NCBI GenBank assembly: GCA_015067495.1
Contig: SVMI01000001.1
Location: 372,001-436,000, forward strand
DNA from: Oscillospiraceae bacterium
Lineage (GTDB): Bacteria; Bacillota; Clostridia; Oscillospirales; Oscillospiraceae
DNA: 64,000 nt
Direction of reading: 5' to 3'
Positions 47,960 through 57,962 of this stretch are shown here, in pieces (position 1 is the first letter of the stretch; every line of letters begins with the position of its first letter). The notes under the pieces were generated by a model. The model made no database searches. It saw only the letters and a list, made by a program, of their open reading frames with translations, and was not told where the DNA came from. The position numbers and the translations under genes are program-made.

Positions 47960-49342
47960 ATGAACAAACCCGCAACCGCGATCAAAGACAATAAAATGGG
48001 TACGATGTCCTTGGGACGTCTGCTTTTGAATATGGCAACGCCGATGGTGCTGGCAATGCTGGTGCAGGCACTTTACAACATCGTCGACAGCTTTTACGTT
48101 TCCCAGATCTCCGGAAGCGCAGTTACCGCGCTGAGCCTTGCCTTCCCGGTGCAGAACATTCAGATCGGCTTTGCCACCGGCATCGGCGTGGGTGTGAACG
48201 CGTTGCTGTCCAAGTCCTTGGGCGAAAACAAACAGGAGACCGCCAACCGTGCCGCCGGAAACGGCATCGTGCTGGTATGCATCGTGACGGTGCTGTTTGC
48301 CCTTTTCGGCATCTTCGGAGCGCGTCCCTTCTTTGAAATGCAGTCGACCAATGCGGAAACCGTCAACGGCGGTGTTTCCTATCTGACCATCTGCTGTGTA
48401 TTCAGCCTCGGTATTTTTGTTGAGGTGCTGGGTGAGCGTCTGCTCCAGTCCTCCGGCAGGACGGGCTATACCCTGATCACGCAAGGCACAGGCGCGATTA
48501 TCAATATCATCCTCGACCCTGTGTTCATCTTCGGCGTGGAGTGGCTGGGCATCCCTGCCATGGGCTTCGCCGGCGCAGCCATCGCCACGGTGATCGGTCA
48601 GTGGATCGCCGCGATCCTCGCGGTCATTTTCAATTTTACCTGCAATCCTGATATTCAGTTCGCGCTGAAGTATCTCAAGCCGAGAAAGGAAGCAATGCTG
48701 CCGATCCTGACGGTGGGTGTCCCCTCTATCGTCATGGTGGCAGTCGGTTCTGTGATGAATTTCTCCATGAACCAGATCCTGCAGGGGCTTGACCCCACGG
48801 AAACGGCAGCGGGCGTGTTCGGTATCTACTTTAAGCTGCAGAGCTTCTTCTTTATGCCATTGTTCGGCATCAACAACGCGACCATTTCCATTATGGCATA
48901 CAACTACGGTGCCAGAAATCCCAAGCGCATCCTCGGTATTTTGAAGATCGCGCTGATCACCGCGCTGACGGTGATGATCCTTGGTCTGCTTGCCTTCCAG
49001 CTTCTGACGGATCTGCTGCTTGGCATGTTCAACCCCACAGAGGAATTTCTGCGCATCGGCAGAAGTGCCCTGCGCATCATCAGCCTTGCCTTCCCCATGG
49101 CGGCGGTGGGCATCGCCATCAGTGCCAGCTTTCAGGCTCTGGGCAACGGCATTTATTCCACCATCGTGTCGCTGTGCCGTCAGATGCTGATACTGCTTCC
49201 CGTGGCATACCTGCTCAGCCTCAGCGGTGAGGTGGTGAACGTCTGGTGGGCATACCCCATCGCAGAGGTGGGAAGCCTTGTGGTGACGCTGCTGCTGTTC
49301 TGGCGTATTTATAAATTGAAGATCAAACCGATTATGGAATAA
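47960..49342 (+). CDS. MATE family efflux transporter
   Basis: GRLLLNMATPMVLAMLVQALYNIVDSFYVSQISGSAVTALSLAFPVQNI. Confidence 0.93.
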   Translation: MNKPATAIKDNKMGTMSLGRLLLNMATPMVLAMLVQALYNIVDSFYVSQISGSAVTALSLAFPVQNIQIGFATGIGVGVNALLSKSLGENKQETANRAAGNGIVLVCIVTVLFALFGIFGARPFFEMQSTNAETVNGGVSYLTICCVFSLGIFVEVLGERLLQSSGRTGYTLITQGTGAIINIILDPVFIFGVEWLGIPAMGFAGAAIATVIGQWIAAILAVIFNFTCNPDIQFALKYLKPRKEAMLPILTVGVPSIVMVAVGSVMNFSMNQILQGLDPTETAAGVFGIYFKLQSFFFMPLFGINNATISIMAYNYGARNPKRILGILKIALITALTVMILGLLAFQLLTDLLLGMFNPTEEFLRIGRSALRIISLAFPMAAVGIAISASFQALGNGIYSTIVSLCRQMLILLPVAYLLSLSGEVVNVWWAYPIAEVGSLVVTLLLFWRIYKLKIKPIME

Positions 49343-49346
49343 CAAC

Positions 49347-49378
49347 AAAGGCGTGCCGATGGCACGCCTTTGTTGTTA
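49347..49378. terminator. Bidirectional terminator
   Basis: aaaggcgtgccgatggcacgcctttgttg. Confidence 0.8.
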
Positions 49379-50305
49379 TTCAATGTGCTCGTGGTTGTTG
49401 ATATGGTCGATACAGTAGCAGTGGTAGCCGCTGCAGCGGGAGCAGTAACGGAACTCCAAATCGGGATCGGTCTTGTCGGTGCGGCCGCAGACGGTGCATT
49501 TGTGCAGAAAATCTTCCTTCTTGGGGGCAGGGCGGTAAGGACCTGTTGTTTCAAATTTGATCACCTTCGGGCCAGAAGACTTCTTATGCTTGCGTCCCAG
49601 CTTTGCCCGCCACGACAGCGGGAAGAGATTGGCGATCTCGCCGCCGGTGAACAGAAAATAGTTTCCAAGTGCCACCAGCGGGAACAGATTGTGGGGGAAA
49701 TACATTACAGGATAGCTCAGGTTGATGACCTCGATTGCTGTCAGCACCAGATAGACAAGGGCGATGACCCATGCCTTCACCGGGATGATGAAGAAGAGCA
49801 AAAATTGACTGTCGGGATAGGTGGTGGCGAAGGTCAAAATCAGACTCAGGTGCAGGTAGTACGCCATCTGATAGTAATTCGGCAGCACCGCCATCAGGTA
49901 GGCGTACTCACCGGGGGTGACCGCGCCCGCAGGCACAAGCGGGCAGAAGATCATGGCGAACACATCCATCAAAAGCACGCCGGAGAAGTAAAAAAGATTG
50001 AACTTCAGCGTACCCATGCGCAGCTCCACCTGCCTGCCCAGCATGTAGAAGAAGTACAAGAAAAACAGCTCCAGAATACCGCCGCCGGACTGGGTGAATA
50101 CGTAGGTCACCAGCCGCCAGACCTGACCCTGCAGAATTTTCGTCTTGTCAAAGTACAGCAGCTCGTAAAGAAGACCGCCGCCGTTGATCATCGACATCAG
50201 GGTCACGATCGCATTGCCGATGGCGATATACAGCATCAGATTGGGAATGCCCTTGTCGCGATTGCGCAGGCAGAAGCGGTTGAAGCGGGTGCGAAGATTT
50301 TTCAT
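49376..50305 (-). CDS. Rhomboid-like membrane protein with C-terminal Cys/His zinc-ribbon
   Basis: Six or more TM segments, LQGQVWRLVTYVF; C-terminal CTVCGRTDKTDPDLEFRYCSRCSGYHCYCIDHINNHEH. Confidence 0.65.
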   Translation of the reverse strand: MKNLRTRFNRFCLRNRDKGIPNLMLYIAIGNAIVTLMSMINGGGLLYELLYFDKTKILQGQVWRLVTYVFTQSGGGILELFFLYFFYMLGRQVELRMGTLKFNLFYFSGVLLMDVFAMIFCPLVPAGAVTPGEYAYLMAVLPNYYQMAYYLHLSLILTFATTYPDSQFLLFFIIPVKAWVIALVYLVLTAIEVINLSYPVMYFPHNLFPLVALGNYFLFTGGEIANLFPLSWRAKLGRKHKKSSGPKVIKFETTGPYRPAPKKEDFLHKCTVCGRTDKTDPDLEFRYCSRCSGYHCYCIDHINNHEHIE

Positions 50306-50409
50306 TGCCTCATCTCCTGAATGATAGTAGGAATATTCTATCAGTATTTCCAGAAAAAGTCTACTATAGAATTGTAAACAAAAATATTCGACATTTTCGG
50401 AAAAAACCA

Positions 50410-50437
50410 TTGACTTTTTGCAAAAAAACGATATAAT
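50410..50437 (+). promoter_or_regulatory. sigma70-type promoter for metK
   Basis: TTGACT, 16-bp spacer, TATAAT. Confidence 0.7.
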
Positions 50438-50458
50438 ACTTCAGGAACTGCATATAGC

Positions 50459-50553
50459 CTTATCAAGAGCGGTGGAGGGAACGGCCCGATGAAACCCGGC
50501 AACCTGTCCGAAAGGATGTTGGTGCCAAATCCGGCGGCAACGAGAGATGAGGA
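50459..50553 (+). ncRNA. SAM-I (S-box) riboswitch
   Basis: cttatcaagagcggtggagggaacggcccgatgaaacccggcaacctg...ggtgccaaatccggcggcaacgagagatgagg. Confidence 0.96.
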
Positions 50554-50561
50554 TTCGATAA

Positions 50562-50597
50562 TACGCACATCGGGTCTTCGGTGTGCGGTTTTCTTTT
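50562..50597 (+). terminator. S-box terminator
   Basis: cgcacatcgggtcttcggtgtgcggttttcttttt. Confidence 0.85.
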
Positions 50598-50621
50598 TAG
50601 AAAAGAAAGGAATCAAAAATC

Positions 50622-51767
50622 ATGGAAAAAAGACTTTTTACATCTGAATGTGTTACCAACGGTCACCCCGACAAGGTGGCGGACTCCATCTCCGATGCGA
50701 TCCTCGACGCTTGCCTTGCGCAGGATCCCAATTCCCGCGTAGCATGTGAGACCATGGTCACCACCAACTTCTGCCTGATCTGCGGTGAGATCACCACCAA
50801 GGCTGAAGTCGATTACGCAGCCGTTGCCCGGGAAGCCATCCGTGCCATCGGCTATGTGTACCCCGGTGACGGCTTCGATGCCGACACCGTGGAGATCCAG
50901 TGCCGCATCCATACCCAGTCTGCGGATATCGCCCTCGGCACCAATGATGAGGTGGGCGGCGCAGGCGATCAGGGTATGATGTTCGGCGGCGCCTGCACCC
51001 AGACTCCCGAGCTGATGCCCCTGCCCGTTGCCATGTCCCGCGCCCTCAGCAACCGCCTGACCGAGTGCATCCACAGCAACGACCTGCTTCGCGCCGACGG
51101 CAAGACGCAGGTTTCCGTCGAGTACGACGAAGCCGGCAAGGTCATCGGCATCGACACTGTGGTCGTCTCTGTCATGCACAGTGCTGATTTTGAGATCGAG
51201 CAGCTGCGCAAATACATCCGCGAGGGCGTCATCGCGCCTGTTCTTGAGAACTACGGCTTCAACATCAAGGATGTTGCCCATATCCACATCAACCCCACCG
51301 GCAATTTTGTCATTGGCGGACCTAACGGCGACACCGGTCTGACCGGACGTAAGATCATCGTGGATACCTACGGCGGCTACTTCTCCCATGGCGGCGGTGC
51401 TTTCTCCGGCAAGGACCCCACCAAGGTGGATCGCAGCGGTGCTTACATCGCCCGCTACATGGCAAAGAATCTGGTGGCAGCGGGTCTTGCGACCCAGGTG
51501 CAGGTGCAGCTGGCATACGCCATCGGCGTGGCGCAGCCTGTTTCCGTCCGCGTTGACAGCTATGGCACCGGCGTGATCTCCGATGAAAAGATGACCGAGC
51601 TGCTGCGCAAGACGGTGGATCTGACACCTGCCGGCATCATCCGCAAGCTGGATCTGCGCAGACCCATCTACGCACCCACCGCAGCCGTGGGTCACTTCGG
51701 TGTGGCAGACCGCCCGTGGGAAGCAACCGACCTTGCTCCCGTCCTGAAGGAACTGGCTGGAATTTGA
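50622..51767 (+). CDS. metK: S-adenosylmethionine synthetase
   Basis: [72 protein letters not shown]. Confidence 0.97.
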   Translation: MEKRLFTSECVTNGHPDKVADSISDAILDACLAQDPNSRVACETMVTTNFCLICGEITTKAEVDYAAVAREAIRAIGYVYPGDGFDADTVEIQCRIHTQSADIALGTNDEVGGAGDQGMMFGGACTQTPELMPLPVAMSRALSNRLTECIHSNDLLRADGKTQVSVEYDEAGKVIGIDTVVVSVMHSADFEIEQLRKYIREGVIAPVLENYGFNIKDVAHIHINPTGNFVIGGPNGDTGLTGRKIIVDTYGGYFSHGGGAFSGKDPTKVDRSGAYIARYMAKNLVAAGLATQVQVQLAYAIGVAQPVSVRVDSYGTGVISDEKMTELLRKTVDLTPAGIIRKLDLRRPIYAPTAAVGHFGVADRPWEATDLAPVLKELAGI

Positions 51768-51773
51768 GAATAA

Positions 51774-51805
51774 AAAAACACAGACCGCGAGGTCTGTGTT
51801 TTTTG
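51774..51805. terminator. Bidirectional terminator
   Basis: aaaaaacacagaccgcgaggtctgtgttttttg. Confidence 0.85.
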
Positions 51806-51806
51806 C

Positions 51807-51860
51807 TTAAAAATCGGGAATAAACGCCGCATCTGCGGAGTCTGCCTCTTGGGTGAAAGC
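51807..51860. repeat. Direct repeat copy 1 of a radical-SAM gene 3' end
   Basis: ttaaaaatcgggaataaacgccgcatctgcggagtctgcctcttgggtgaa, matches 52685-52738. Confidence 0.9.
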
Positions 51861-51865
51861 CCAGT

Positions 51866-52666
51866 TTATTTTGCGAAAATCTCAGGGCAAAGACCGTTGT
51901 TGATGAAATCGTCATTGCGGATCATCGCTCCGCCGAAGCCAGCCGTACGCATGAATTTTTCTTTGGGGTCAATATCTGCGGAAACAGCGCCGACCTCTTT
52001 TCCTATATTTTTGAGAATTGCCCCGTTGGGAGCAACGATCATGGAGCAACCGCCTTTCTCGTCACTGTTCATGGAATAGGACGACTTCGCCACGAAGGCG
52101 TTTAGGCGGAAAGCGATCAGCTTGGTTTGCGCGCAAATAATATCGGTAGATTCACCCCGCTGATAACCCGGAATGATGATAATATCCGGCTTTTGCGTTG
52201 CCAAATACTCGATCTGTTCATTAAAATAAACATCGTAGCAGGTCAGGAAGCCGAATCGGATGCCGTCAAGCTCACAAACACAAGCACCGTTTCCGCGCGC
52301 AACACCCAGCAGAAGCTCCGACGGCGGCAGATGGATCTTGTCATAAACAAAGGCAACATCGCCGTTCCTGTCGAACAGATAGGTGCTGTTTCTGATGTTT
52401 CCATCCCGCTGCTCCAGCACGTTGATCGCCACGTAGGCGGATTTTTCTTTTGCGATGAAAGCTGCTTTGTCCAGCATTACCTTTGCCCGGGGCATGGCGG
52501 CTCTTTCACTCTCAACGTCGGAAATGCCACCGGCGTTGGAATATTCCGGCAAAACGATCAAGCCATCTTCCTGCACTTTCTCCAGCTCGTTCATCAAAAA
52601 TGCTGCGATGCTTTCGTCGGGCTGACCCTCTGCATAATAGGGTGGCTGCACAACCGTAATCTTCAT
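51866..52666 (-). CDS. Carbon-nitrogen hydrolase (nitrilase superfamily)
   Basis: LPEYSNAGGISDVE, KIHLPPSELLLGVARGNG, FGFLTCYDVYFNEQIEYLA. Confidence 0.88.
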   Translation of the reverse strand: MKITVVQPPYYAEGQPDESIAAFLMNELEKVQEDGLIVLPEYSNAGGISDVESERAAMPRAKVMLDKAAFIAKEKSAYVAINVLEQRDGNIRNSTYLFDRNGDVAFVYDKIHLPPSELLLGVARGNGACVCELDGIRFGFLTCYDVYFNEQIEYLATQKPDIIIIPGYQRGESTDIICAQTKLIAFRLNAFVAKSSYSMNSDEKGGCSMIVAPNGAILKNIGKEVGAVSADIDPKEKFMRTAGFGGAMIRNDDFINNGLCPEIFAK

Positions 52667-52684
52667 TTTATTACCTTCCTTTGT

Positions 52685-52738
52685 TTAGAAATCGGGAATA
52701 AACGCCGCATCTGCGGAGTCTGCTTCTTGGGTGAAGCC
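52685..52738. repeat. Direct repeat copy 2 (inside radical SAM CDS end)
   Basis: ttagaaatcgggaataaacgccgcatctgcggagtctgcttcttgggtgaagcc. Confidence 0.9.
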
Positions 52739-53542
52739 TTCAAGATCGTTTAAGTACATCCAGCTGAGGACGGAGTCGTATTCTTCCTCAGTAATTCTTC
52801 GATCAAAGGGCGCGCCCAGACTGCCCATGGGGGTATACTGCCGCATCAGGCTCACCAGTACCTGCCCGGGAGTAAAATTCTCGCCGATCCAGTCCAAAAC
52901 TTTTAACGAATTGTCGATGCAGCCGGGCAGGATCAGATGGCGGATGATCACGCCACGCACCAGCTTGTCCCCCTCCCACACCGGCGCGCCTACCTGACGG
53001 AACATCTCCCGGATGGCGGCGGTGGCGACCTCGAAATAGTCACGCACGCCGGAAAGCCGCTGTCCGAGGGCATTGTCCGCATATTTCAGGTCGGGAAGAT
53101 AAATGTCGACCTTCCCCTCCAAAAGCCGCAGGCTTTCGGTGCGCTCATAGCCGCCGCAGTTGTACACCACGGGAACGGGCAGCTTCGGCTCGAGGGCGGG
53201 GAGAAGCGTCGGCAGATAATGGGTCGGCGTGACAAGATCAATGTTTTCCGCGCCCTGCACGATCAGCGTTTCCATTTCTCTGCGCAGCTGTAGGCTGTCC
53301 ATGGCTGTGCCGGCGGGTGCATGACTGATCGCGCCGTTCTGGCAGAATTTGCAGCCGAGGGTGCAGCCGCCGAAGAAGATCGCGCCGCTGCCGCCTGCAC
53401 CTGCCAAGGCAGGCTCTTCCCACTTGTGGAGCATGGTTTTGGCGACCAGAGCCGTGTCAGGCGCGCCGCAGAAGCCCCGCTCGCCGGCGGTTCTGTCCAC
53501 ACCGCATTGCCGCGGACACAGTTGGCAGTTTACATAACACAT
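52685..53542 (-). CDS. Radical SAM protein (PflA-like activating-enzyme family)
   Basis: CQLCPRQCGVDRTAGERGFCG..., GGCTLGCKFCQNGAISHAP, VYNCGGYERTESL. Confidence 0.9.
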   Translation of the reverse strand: MCYVNCQLCPRQCGVDRTAGERGFCGAPDTALVAKTMLHKWEEPALAGAGGSGAIFFGGCTLGCKFCQNGAISHAPAGTAMDSLQLRREMETLIVQGAENIDLVTPTHYLPTLLPALEPKLPVPVVYNCGGYERTESLRLLEGKVDIYLPDLKYADNALGQRLSGVRDYFEVATAAIREMFRQVGAPVWEGDKLVRGVIIRHLILPGCIDNSLKVLDWIGENFTPGQVLVSLMRQYTPMGSLGAPFDRRITEEEYDSVLSWMYLNDLEGFTQEADSADAAFIPDF

Positions 53543-53640
53543 GAATTTCACATCCTTTTTACCATTGTAGCACGGTTTTTCCTGTTTCTCAACTTTACCG
53601 CCGCACTTTTTTGTGCTATGATAAAAAAGAGGTGAATGCG

Positions 53641-54111
53641 ATGCTGATTCGTTTTGCGCAAAACAAAGACATCCCCGGCATGATCGACCTGCTGAAGCAG
53701 GTGGGGCAGGTGCATCATGACATCCGTCCCGACATTTTTCAGCCGGCATGTCAGAAATATGATGAAGCAGCTCTGACGGAGCTGTTGAAGGACAAAAGCC
53801 GTCCCATTTTTATTGCAGAGGGCGACGGCAAGGTGCTTGGCTACTGTTTCTGTATCCTGCGGCAGTTTGAGGGCGAAAGCGTTATGACCGACCGCAGGGA
53901 GCTTTACATCGACGATCTGTGCGTAGACGAAAGCTGCCGGGGTCAGGGCATCGCCAAGTCGCTTTACGCCCACGTGACAAGCTATGCCAAGGACATCGGC
54001 TGCGCGTTCCTCACGCTGAATGTGTGGAGCGGCAATGAGGGTGCCATGAAATTTTATGAAAAAGCCGGCATGACGCCCCGCAGTATCACCATGGAGACGA
54101 AGCTATGCTGA
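53641..54111 (+). CDS. GNAT family N-acetyltransferase
   Basis: LYIDDLCVDESCRGQGIAKSLYAHVTSYAKDIGCAFLTLNVWSGNEGAMKFYEKAGM. Confidence 0.93.
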   Translation: MLIRFAQNKDIPGMIDLLKQVGQVHHDIRPDIFQPACQKYDEAALTELLKDKSRPIFIAEGDGKVLGYCFCILRQFEGESVMTDRRELYIDDLCVDESCRGQGIAKSLYAHVTSYAKDIGCAFLTLNVWSGNEGAMKFYEKAGMTPRSITMETKLC

Positions 54112-55730
54112 TCAAAAATCAGATATACGAAGCGGAAATTGTTGATTATACCACGGAGGGGCAGGGCATCGCCAAGGTGGAGGGCTGTACGGTCTTTGTG
54201 CCCAATGCCATCGTGGGAGAAAAAGTGCGCCTGCGCATCGAAAAGGCAGCGAAAACATGGGCTGCGGGCAAGATCGTGGAGCTTTTGGAACGCTCACCCC
54301 ACCGGGTCAACCGGGAATGCCCCGTGGCGAAGCTGTGCGGCGGCTGCGATTTCTGGCACATGGACTACGAGGAAGAGACTCGCCTGAAGGCAGACCGGGT
54401 GCGCCAGTGCCTGAACCGGCTGGCGGGGGAGAATTTGCAGACCTTGCCCATCCTGTCCGCACCCACCTGCCTTGCCTACCGAAACAAGGCGCAGTATCCC
54501 GTTTCGGTGAAAAAGGGCAAGGCATACGCCGGCTTTTTCAAGGCAGGAACCCATGATGTCATCGAAAACGAACGCTGTCTGATCCTGCCGCCGGAGAGCG
54601 ATGCGGTCAAGCAGCTTGTGATAGATTATGTAAACCAATTTCACGTCATGCCCTATAACGAAAAGGAACACAAGGGACTGCTGCGCCACATCTACGTCCG
54701 TCGGGGCGCGGTGTCGGGGCAGATATTGGTGTGCTTGGTGCTGAACGGGCGGCGCATCCCCAAGCCGGAGGTGCTGATCGAACGGCTCAAAAAGGTGCAG
54801 GGCTTTACGACCTTGGTCATCTCCGTCAATACCAAGGTGGGAAATTCCATTCTGGGCGACGAATTTATCACCCTCTACGGACCGGGTTATATTGAGGATA
54901 CGCTTTGCGGACTGACGTTCCGTCTGTCGCCCCGGTCTTTCTATCAGGTCAATCACCATCAGGCACAGCGGCTTTACGAAGCAGCCATCACCCGTACAGG
55001 TATTACCAAGGATGATACGGTGCTGGATCTTTACTGCGGAGTGGGTACGATCACCCTCGCCATGGCGAAGGCGGCGGGCAGGGTCATCGGCGTGGAGGTG
55101 ATCGAGCAGGCGGTGGAGGATGCCCGGGACAATGCCAAGCGAAACGGCATCGAAAACGCGGAGTTTTTCTGCGGCGATGCGGGACAGGCGGCACTGGAGC
55201 TGGAAAAGCAGGGCGTGAAGGCGGACGTGGTGGTGGTAGACCCGCCCCGCAAGGGCTTGAATGCCGATACCATAGAAGCACTGGCGCGCTTCGCGGCGCG
55301 GCGCATCGTTTACGTCTCCTGCGACCCGGCGACGCTGGCGCGGGATGTGGCACTGCTGAAGGAGCGGGGCTACGTGCTGTCCGACGCGCTGGCAGTGGAT
55401 CTGTTCCCCAGATGCGCCCATGTGGAGACTGTAATCCTTTTAAGTCGGAAAGATGTCTACGAGCGAATCAAGTTTGATGTGAATGTTGAGGACCTGCAAG
55501 GCAGAGCATCATCCACTGCCACCTATTCCGAGATAAAGGCATACATCTTGGAGAAATACGGTCTGAAGGTCTCCTCCCTGTACATCGCACAGATTAAGGA
55601 CAAGTGCGGTTTTGAGAAACGAGACAATTACAACATCGGTGAGGGCAAGAGCAAAGAACTCATTTGCCCACCAGAAAAGGAACAGGCAATTATGGATGCA
55701 TTCCGCCACTTCGGGATGATTCGCGATTAA
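54105..55730 (+). CDS. rlmD: 23S rRNA (uracil-5-)-methyltransferase (RlmD/RumA family) with C-terminal extension
   Basis: GQGIAKVEGCTVFVPNAIVGEKV, VLDLYCGVGTITLAMAKAA, VVVVDPPRKGLN, YVSCDPATLARD; extra ~90 aa C-terminus. Confidence 0.9.
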   Translation: MLIKNQIYEAEIVDYTTEGQGIAKVEGCTVFVPNAIVGEKVRLRIEKAAKTWAAGKIVELLERSPHRVNRECPVAKLCGGCDFWHMDYEEETRLKADRVRQCLNRLAGENLQTLPILSAPTCLAYRNKAQYPVSVKKGKAYAGFFKAGTHDVIENERCLILPPESDAVKQLVIDYVNQFHVMPYNEKEHKGLLRHIYVRRGAVSGQILVCLVLNGRRIPKPEVLIERLKKVQGFTTLVISVNTKVGNSILGDEFITLYGPGYIEDTLCGLTFRLSPRSFYQVNHHQAQRLYEAAITRTGITKDDTVLDLYCGVGTITLAMAKAAGRVIGVEVIEQAVEDARDNAKRNGIENAEFFCGDAGQAALELEKQGVKADVVVVDPPRKGLNADTIEALARFAARRIVYVSCDPATLARDVALLKERGYVLSDALAVDLFPRCAHVETVILLSRKDVYERIKFDVNVEDLQGRASSTATYSEIKAYILEKYGLKVSSLYIAQIKDKCGFEKRDNYNIGEGKSKELICPPEKEQAIMDAFRHFGMIRD

Positions 55731-55734
55731 AACA

Positions 55735-55774
55735 AGAGAGGCAGGACCTGCGGGTCCTGCCTTTGTTTTTTATA
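55735..55774 (+). terminator. Rho-independent terminator
   Basis: gaggcaggacctgcgggtcctgcctttgtttttt. Confidence 0.85.
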
Positions 55775-56073
55775 AATTTGCTTATAAGGTTTTTGATAAC
55801 ATGTGCTTAACCAATAACAAATGCCGGCAATACAGCAATTTCTGCATCGGTATAACAACTGCCCAAATAATTACCAAGATAAGTTTTGAAATAAATATAA
55901 CTATCAGTAGATGGTGAGCGAAGAGTAAAACTTGCAATTGATTTATTATGTACAAACCATTCGTATGTGAAACCTTCTCCATCCATAATTGCTTAATGTT
56001 TCTTTATCCATGTTAGAATCCTCCTTGTTTTTTATTTGTAATTTAAGTTTGAGGTTTTATAAATTCCCTCATA

Positions 56074-56523
56074 TCATTTTTCGTTCTGCTCTGTGTTTCC
56101 GTCATCCTTAGCATAGAGATTTAGCGTGTTGTAATAATTGATAATCATTCTACGCTTGTTCTCATTGCCCTTGACAATGTACTTTGGATTGACTTGATAT
56201 ACACCACTATGAATTTTTCTCAAAAAGTCATTTTTCAATAGTGTTCTAAAAGCAGTGGCAACTGTTTTTTCGGAGATTCCAGTTTTCTTGGCGACTTCTC
56301 CGTATGTACCGATAAAGGTATTATCGCTCTGTTTGATGTGTTGCATGATGTAAAGAACAACATCCAACTGCTTACTGTTTGAAATTATACCCATTATGGT
56401 GAGAATATCACTCAACCAGATTTTCCAGAAGTTCTGACTTGAAACCTCTTTGTCAATCACAAGGTCCATGACTTCGCCTGTCTCACGGTTAATTGCATAT
56501 GCATCTTGATATTTTCGGCTCAT
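56074..56523 (-). CDS. RepL-like plasmid replication protein (winged helix)
   Basis: SKQLDVVLYIMQHIKQSDNTFIGTYGEVAKKTGISEKTVATAFRTLLKNDFLRKIHSGVYQVNPKYIVKGNENKRRMIINYY. Confidence 0.8.
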   Translation of the reverse strand: MSRKYQDAYAINRETGEVMDLVIDKEVSSQNFWKIWLSDILTIMGIISNSKQLDVVLYIMQHIKQSDNTFIGTYGEVAKKTGISEKTVATAFRTLLKNDFLRKIHSGVYQVNPKYIVKGNENKRRMIINYYNTLNLYAKDDGNTEQNEK

Positions 56524-56615
56524 CCTCCTTTGTCCTCCTTTCCATTGTATTTATCGTGTGGTTTTCAACTGCTCCATGGTAAATATGATGGAAAGGTTTT
56601 TTATTTGAGCGAAAA

Positions 56616-56677
56616 TAGGTAAAAATTTTACCCCTAAACAAGTAAGATTTTACCTGAAGAGAGGTAACATTTTACCT
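56616..56677. repeat. Three iteron-like palindromic repeats upstream of repL
   Basis: aggtaaaaattttaccc (56616), aagtaagattttacctg (56639), aggtaacattttacctg (56661); spacing 23 and 22 bp. Confidence 0.8.
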
Positions 56678-57131
56678 GTAGCAAAAGTGGCAAAAACTAC
56701 TGTGCTATATGGGTTTTTCGGTGTTTTCCGGTGTTCGTCCCTCTCTTCTTATATTCAATACCGATATTTTTCTTGTAACGTTCGTATGGATAAAAGAAAA
56801 AGCAAATGCCAAGGGTAACGGCGACTGGCATTTGCGAAACAGCAGATTTTGCAAAAAGTTATGAGAGGATTTTTAAGGTTTGCATCTGAGCATGCTTCGC
56901 CCTGGTACCATGATTCTTTTTGTTTTTCTGCTCGTGTATGTGGCGAGAAGAATCTAAACATGCAGTGGGGTTTTTCTTTTCCACGAGTTGCCGGCAATCT
57001 GCCACGAAAAGGACCTGTGTGTTTTTTATTGCGGACCGTTCTGTAAAACGGTCCGTTTTAGTTTGTTGGTTATTTCGGCGGCAATCCAAAAAGAAAGAAA
57101 GGACCGAGGTTCGGTCCTTTCGGGTTTGGGG

Positions 57132-57329
57132 TTATAACGAGTTGTCGAGTAGGTTCTTCAATCGGTCGCGCTCTGCCACAAGATGCTGATAAAGTGCATA
57201 CGGTTTGATTTTGGCACCACCGTTTTCTGCTTCAGTAAGAAATTGGTTGAGTGCCTCATAATGTTTTTTAGTTGCTTCAATATCAAGGGCTGGACCGGTA
57301 GAGGTCTGGTCCTTTTTTCGTTTGGGCAT
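57132..57329 (-). CDS. Small hypothetical protein
   Basis: MPKRKKDQTSTGPALDIEATKKHYEALNQFLTEAENGGAKIKPYALYQHLVAERDRLKNLLDNSL. Confidence 0.4.
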   Translation of the reverse strand: MPKRKKDQTSTGPALDIEATKKHYEALNQFLTEAENGGAKIKPYALYQHLVAERDRLKNLLDNSL

Positions 57330-57586
57330 CGTGGAATTATCGGAGGACCGCCCCAACGATATTATATACAGTAAATTACTGATATTATATACAGAAACTT
57401 TTTAGCATTTCAGCGATACAGCGATTATTTTGTTGTTGCACTGTAATATAGGTGGGAAATTCAAAAAAGTTATGCAGAAATTTTTAAGAATGGCCGACAT
57501 CTTTCCCAGAAACCTTGAAATGTTCATATTCTGGAGTTATACTATACTCATGTAGCATTGTAACAACACCAAGGTGGGAAAAAGAT

Positions 57587-57775
57587 ATGAGCGAGAAACC
57601 AAGAGCAAAGGCATATGTCTATACTCGTGTTTCAACTGCCATGCAGGTTGATGGATTCAGTCTGGATGCACAGCGAGACGAGATAAGACGATTTGCCGAG
57701 TTAAAGAAAATTGATATTGTCGGAGAATACTGCGACGAGGGCAAGTCCGGCAAGAATACAAAAAACAGAAAGTTT
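57587..57775 (+). pseudogene. Serine recombinase N-terminal fragment
   Basis: KAYVYTRVSTAMQVDGFSLDAQRDEIRRFAELKKIDIVGEYCDEGKSGKNT, then homology stops. Confidence 0.85.
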
Positions 57776-57962
57776 TCCGCTCCTCAACAGGTACAGGGTC
57801 GGGGAACTTGAATTTTACATCATCCAAAAAACCGACAATGAAAATTCTCTCACGATTTTGCGGAACACCATAATCAAGGGCATTTAATACTTTGGTGTGT
57901 ATGTGATAGCCCAGAGCAGAAAGATGCTCCTTAATAACACGGAAGGTGTTTGCGAGCATTAT
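57776..57962 (-). pseudogene. DNA cytosine methyltransferase internal fragment
   Basis: NTFRVIKEHLSALGYHIHTKVLNALDYGVPQNRERIFIVGFLDDVKFKFPDPVP. Confidence 0.85.

Noticed and set aside
54105-55730. C-terminal ~90-aa extension of RlmD as a novel fusion
   Set aside because: From memory similar extensions are common in clostridial RlmD homologs; not clearly novel without a search.
55782-55982. 66-aa minus-strand ORF
   Set aside because: Hydrophobic low-complexity translation, no RBS or homology visible; not reported as CDS.
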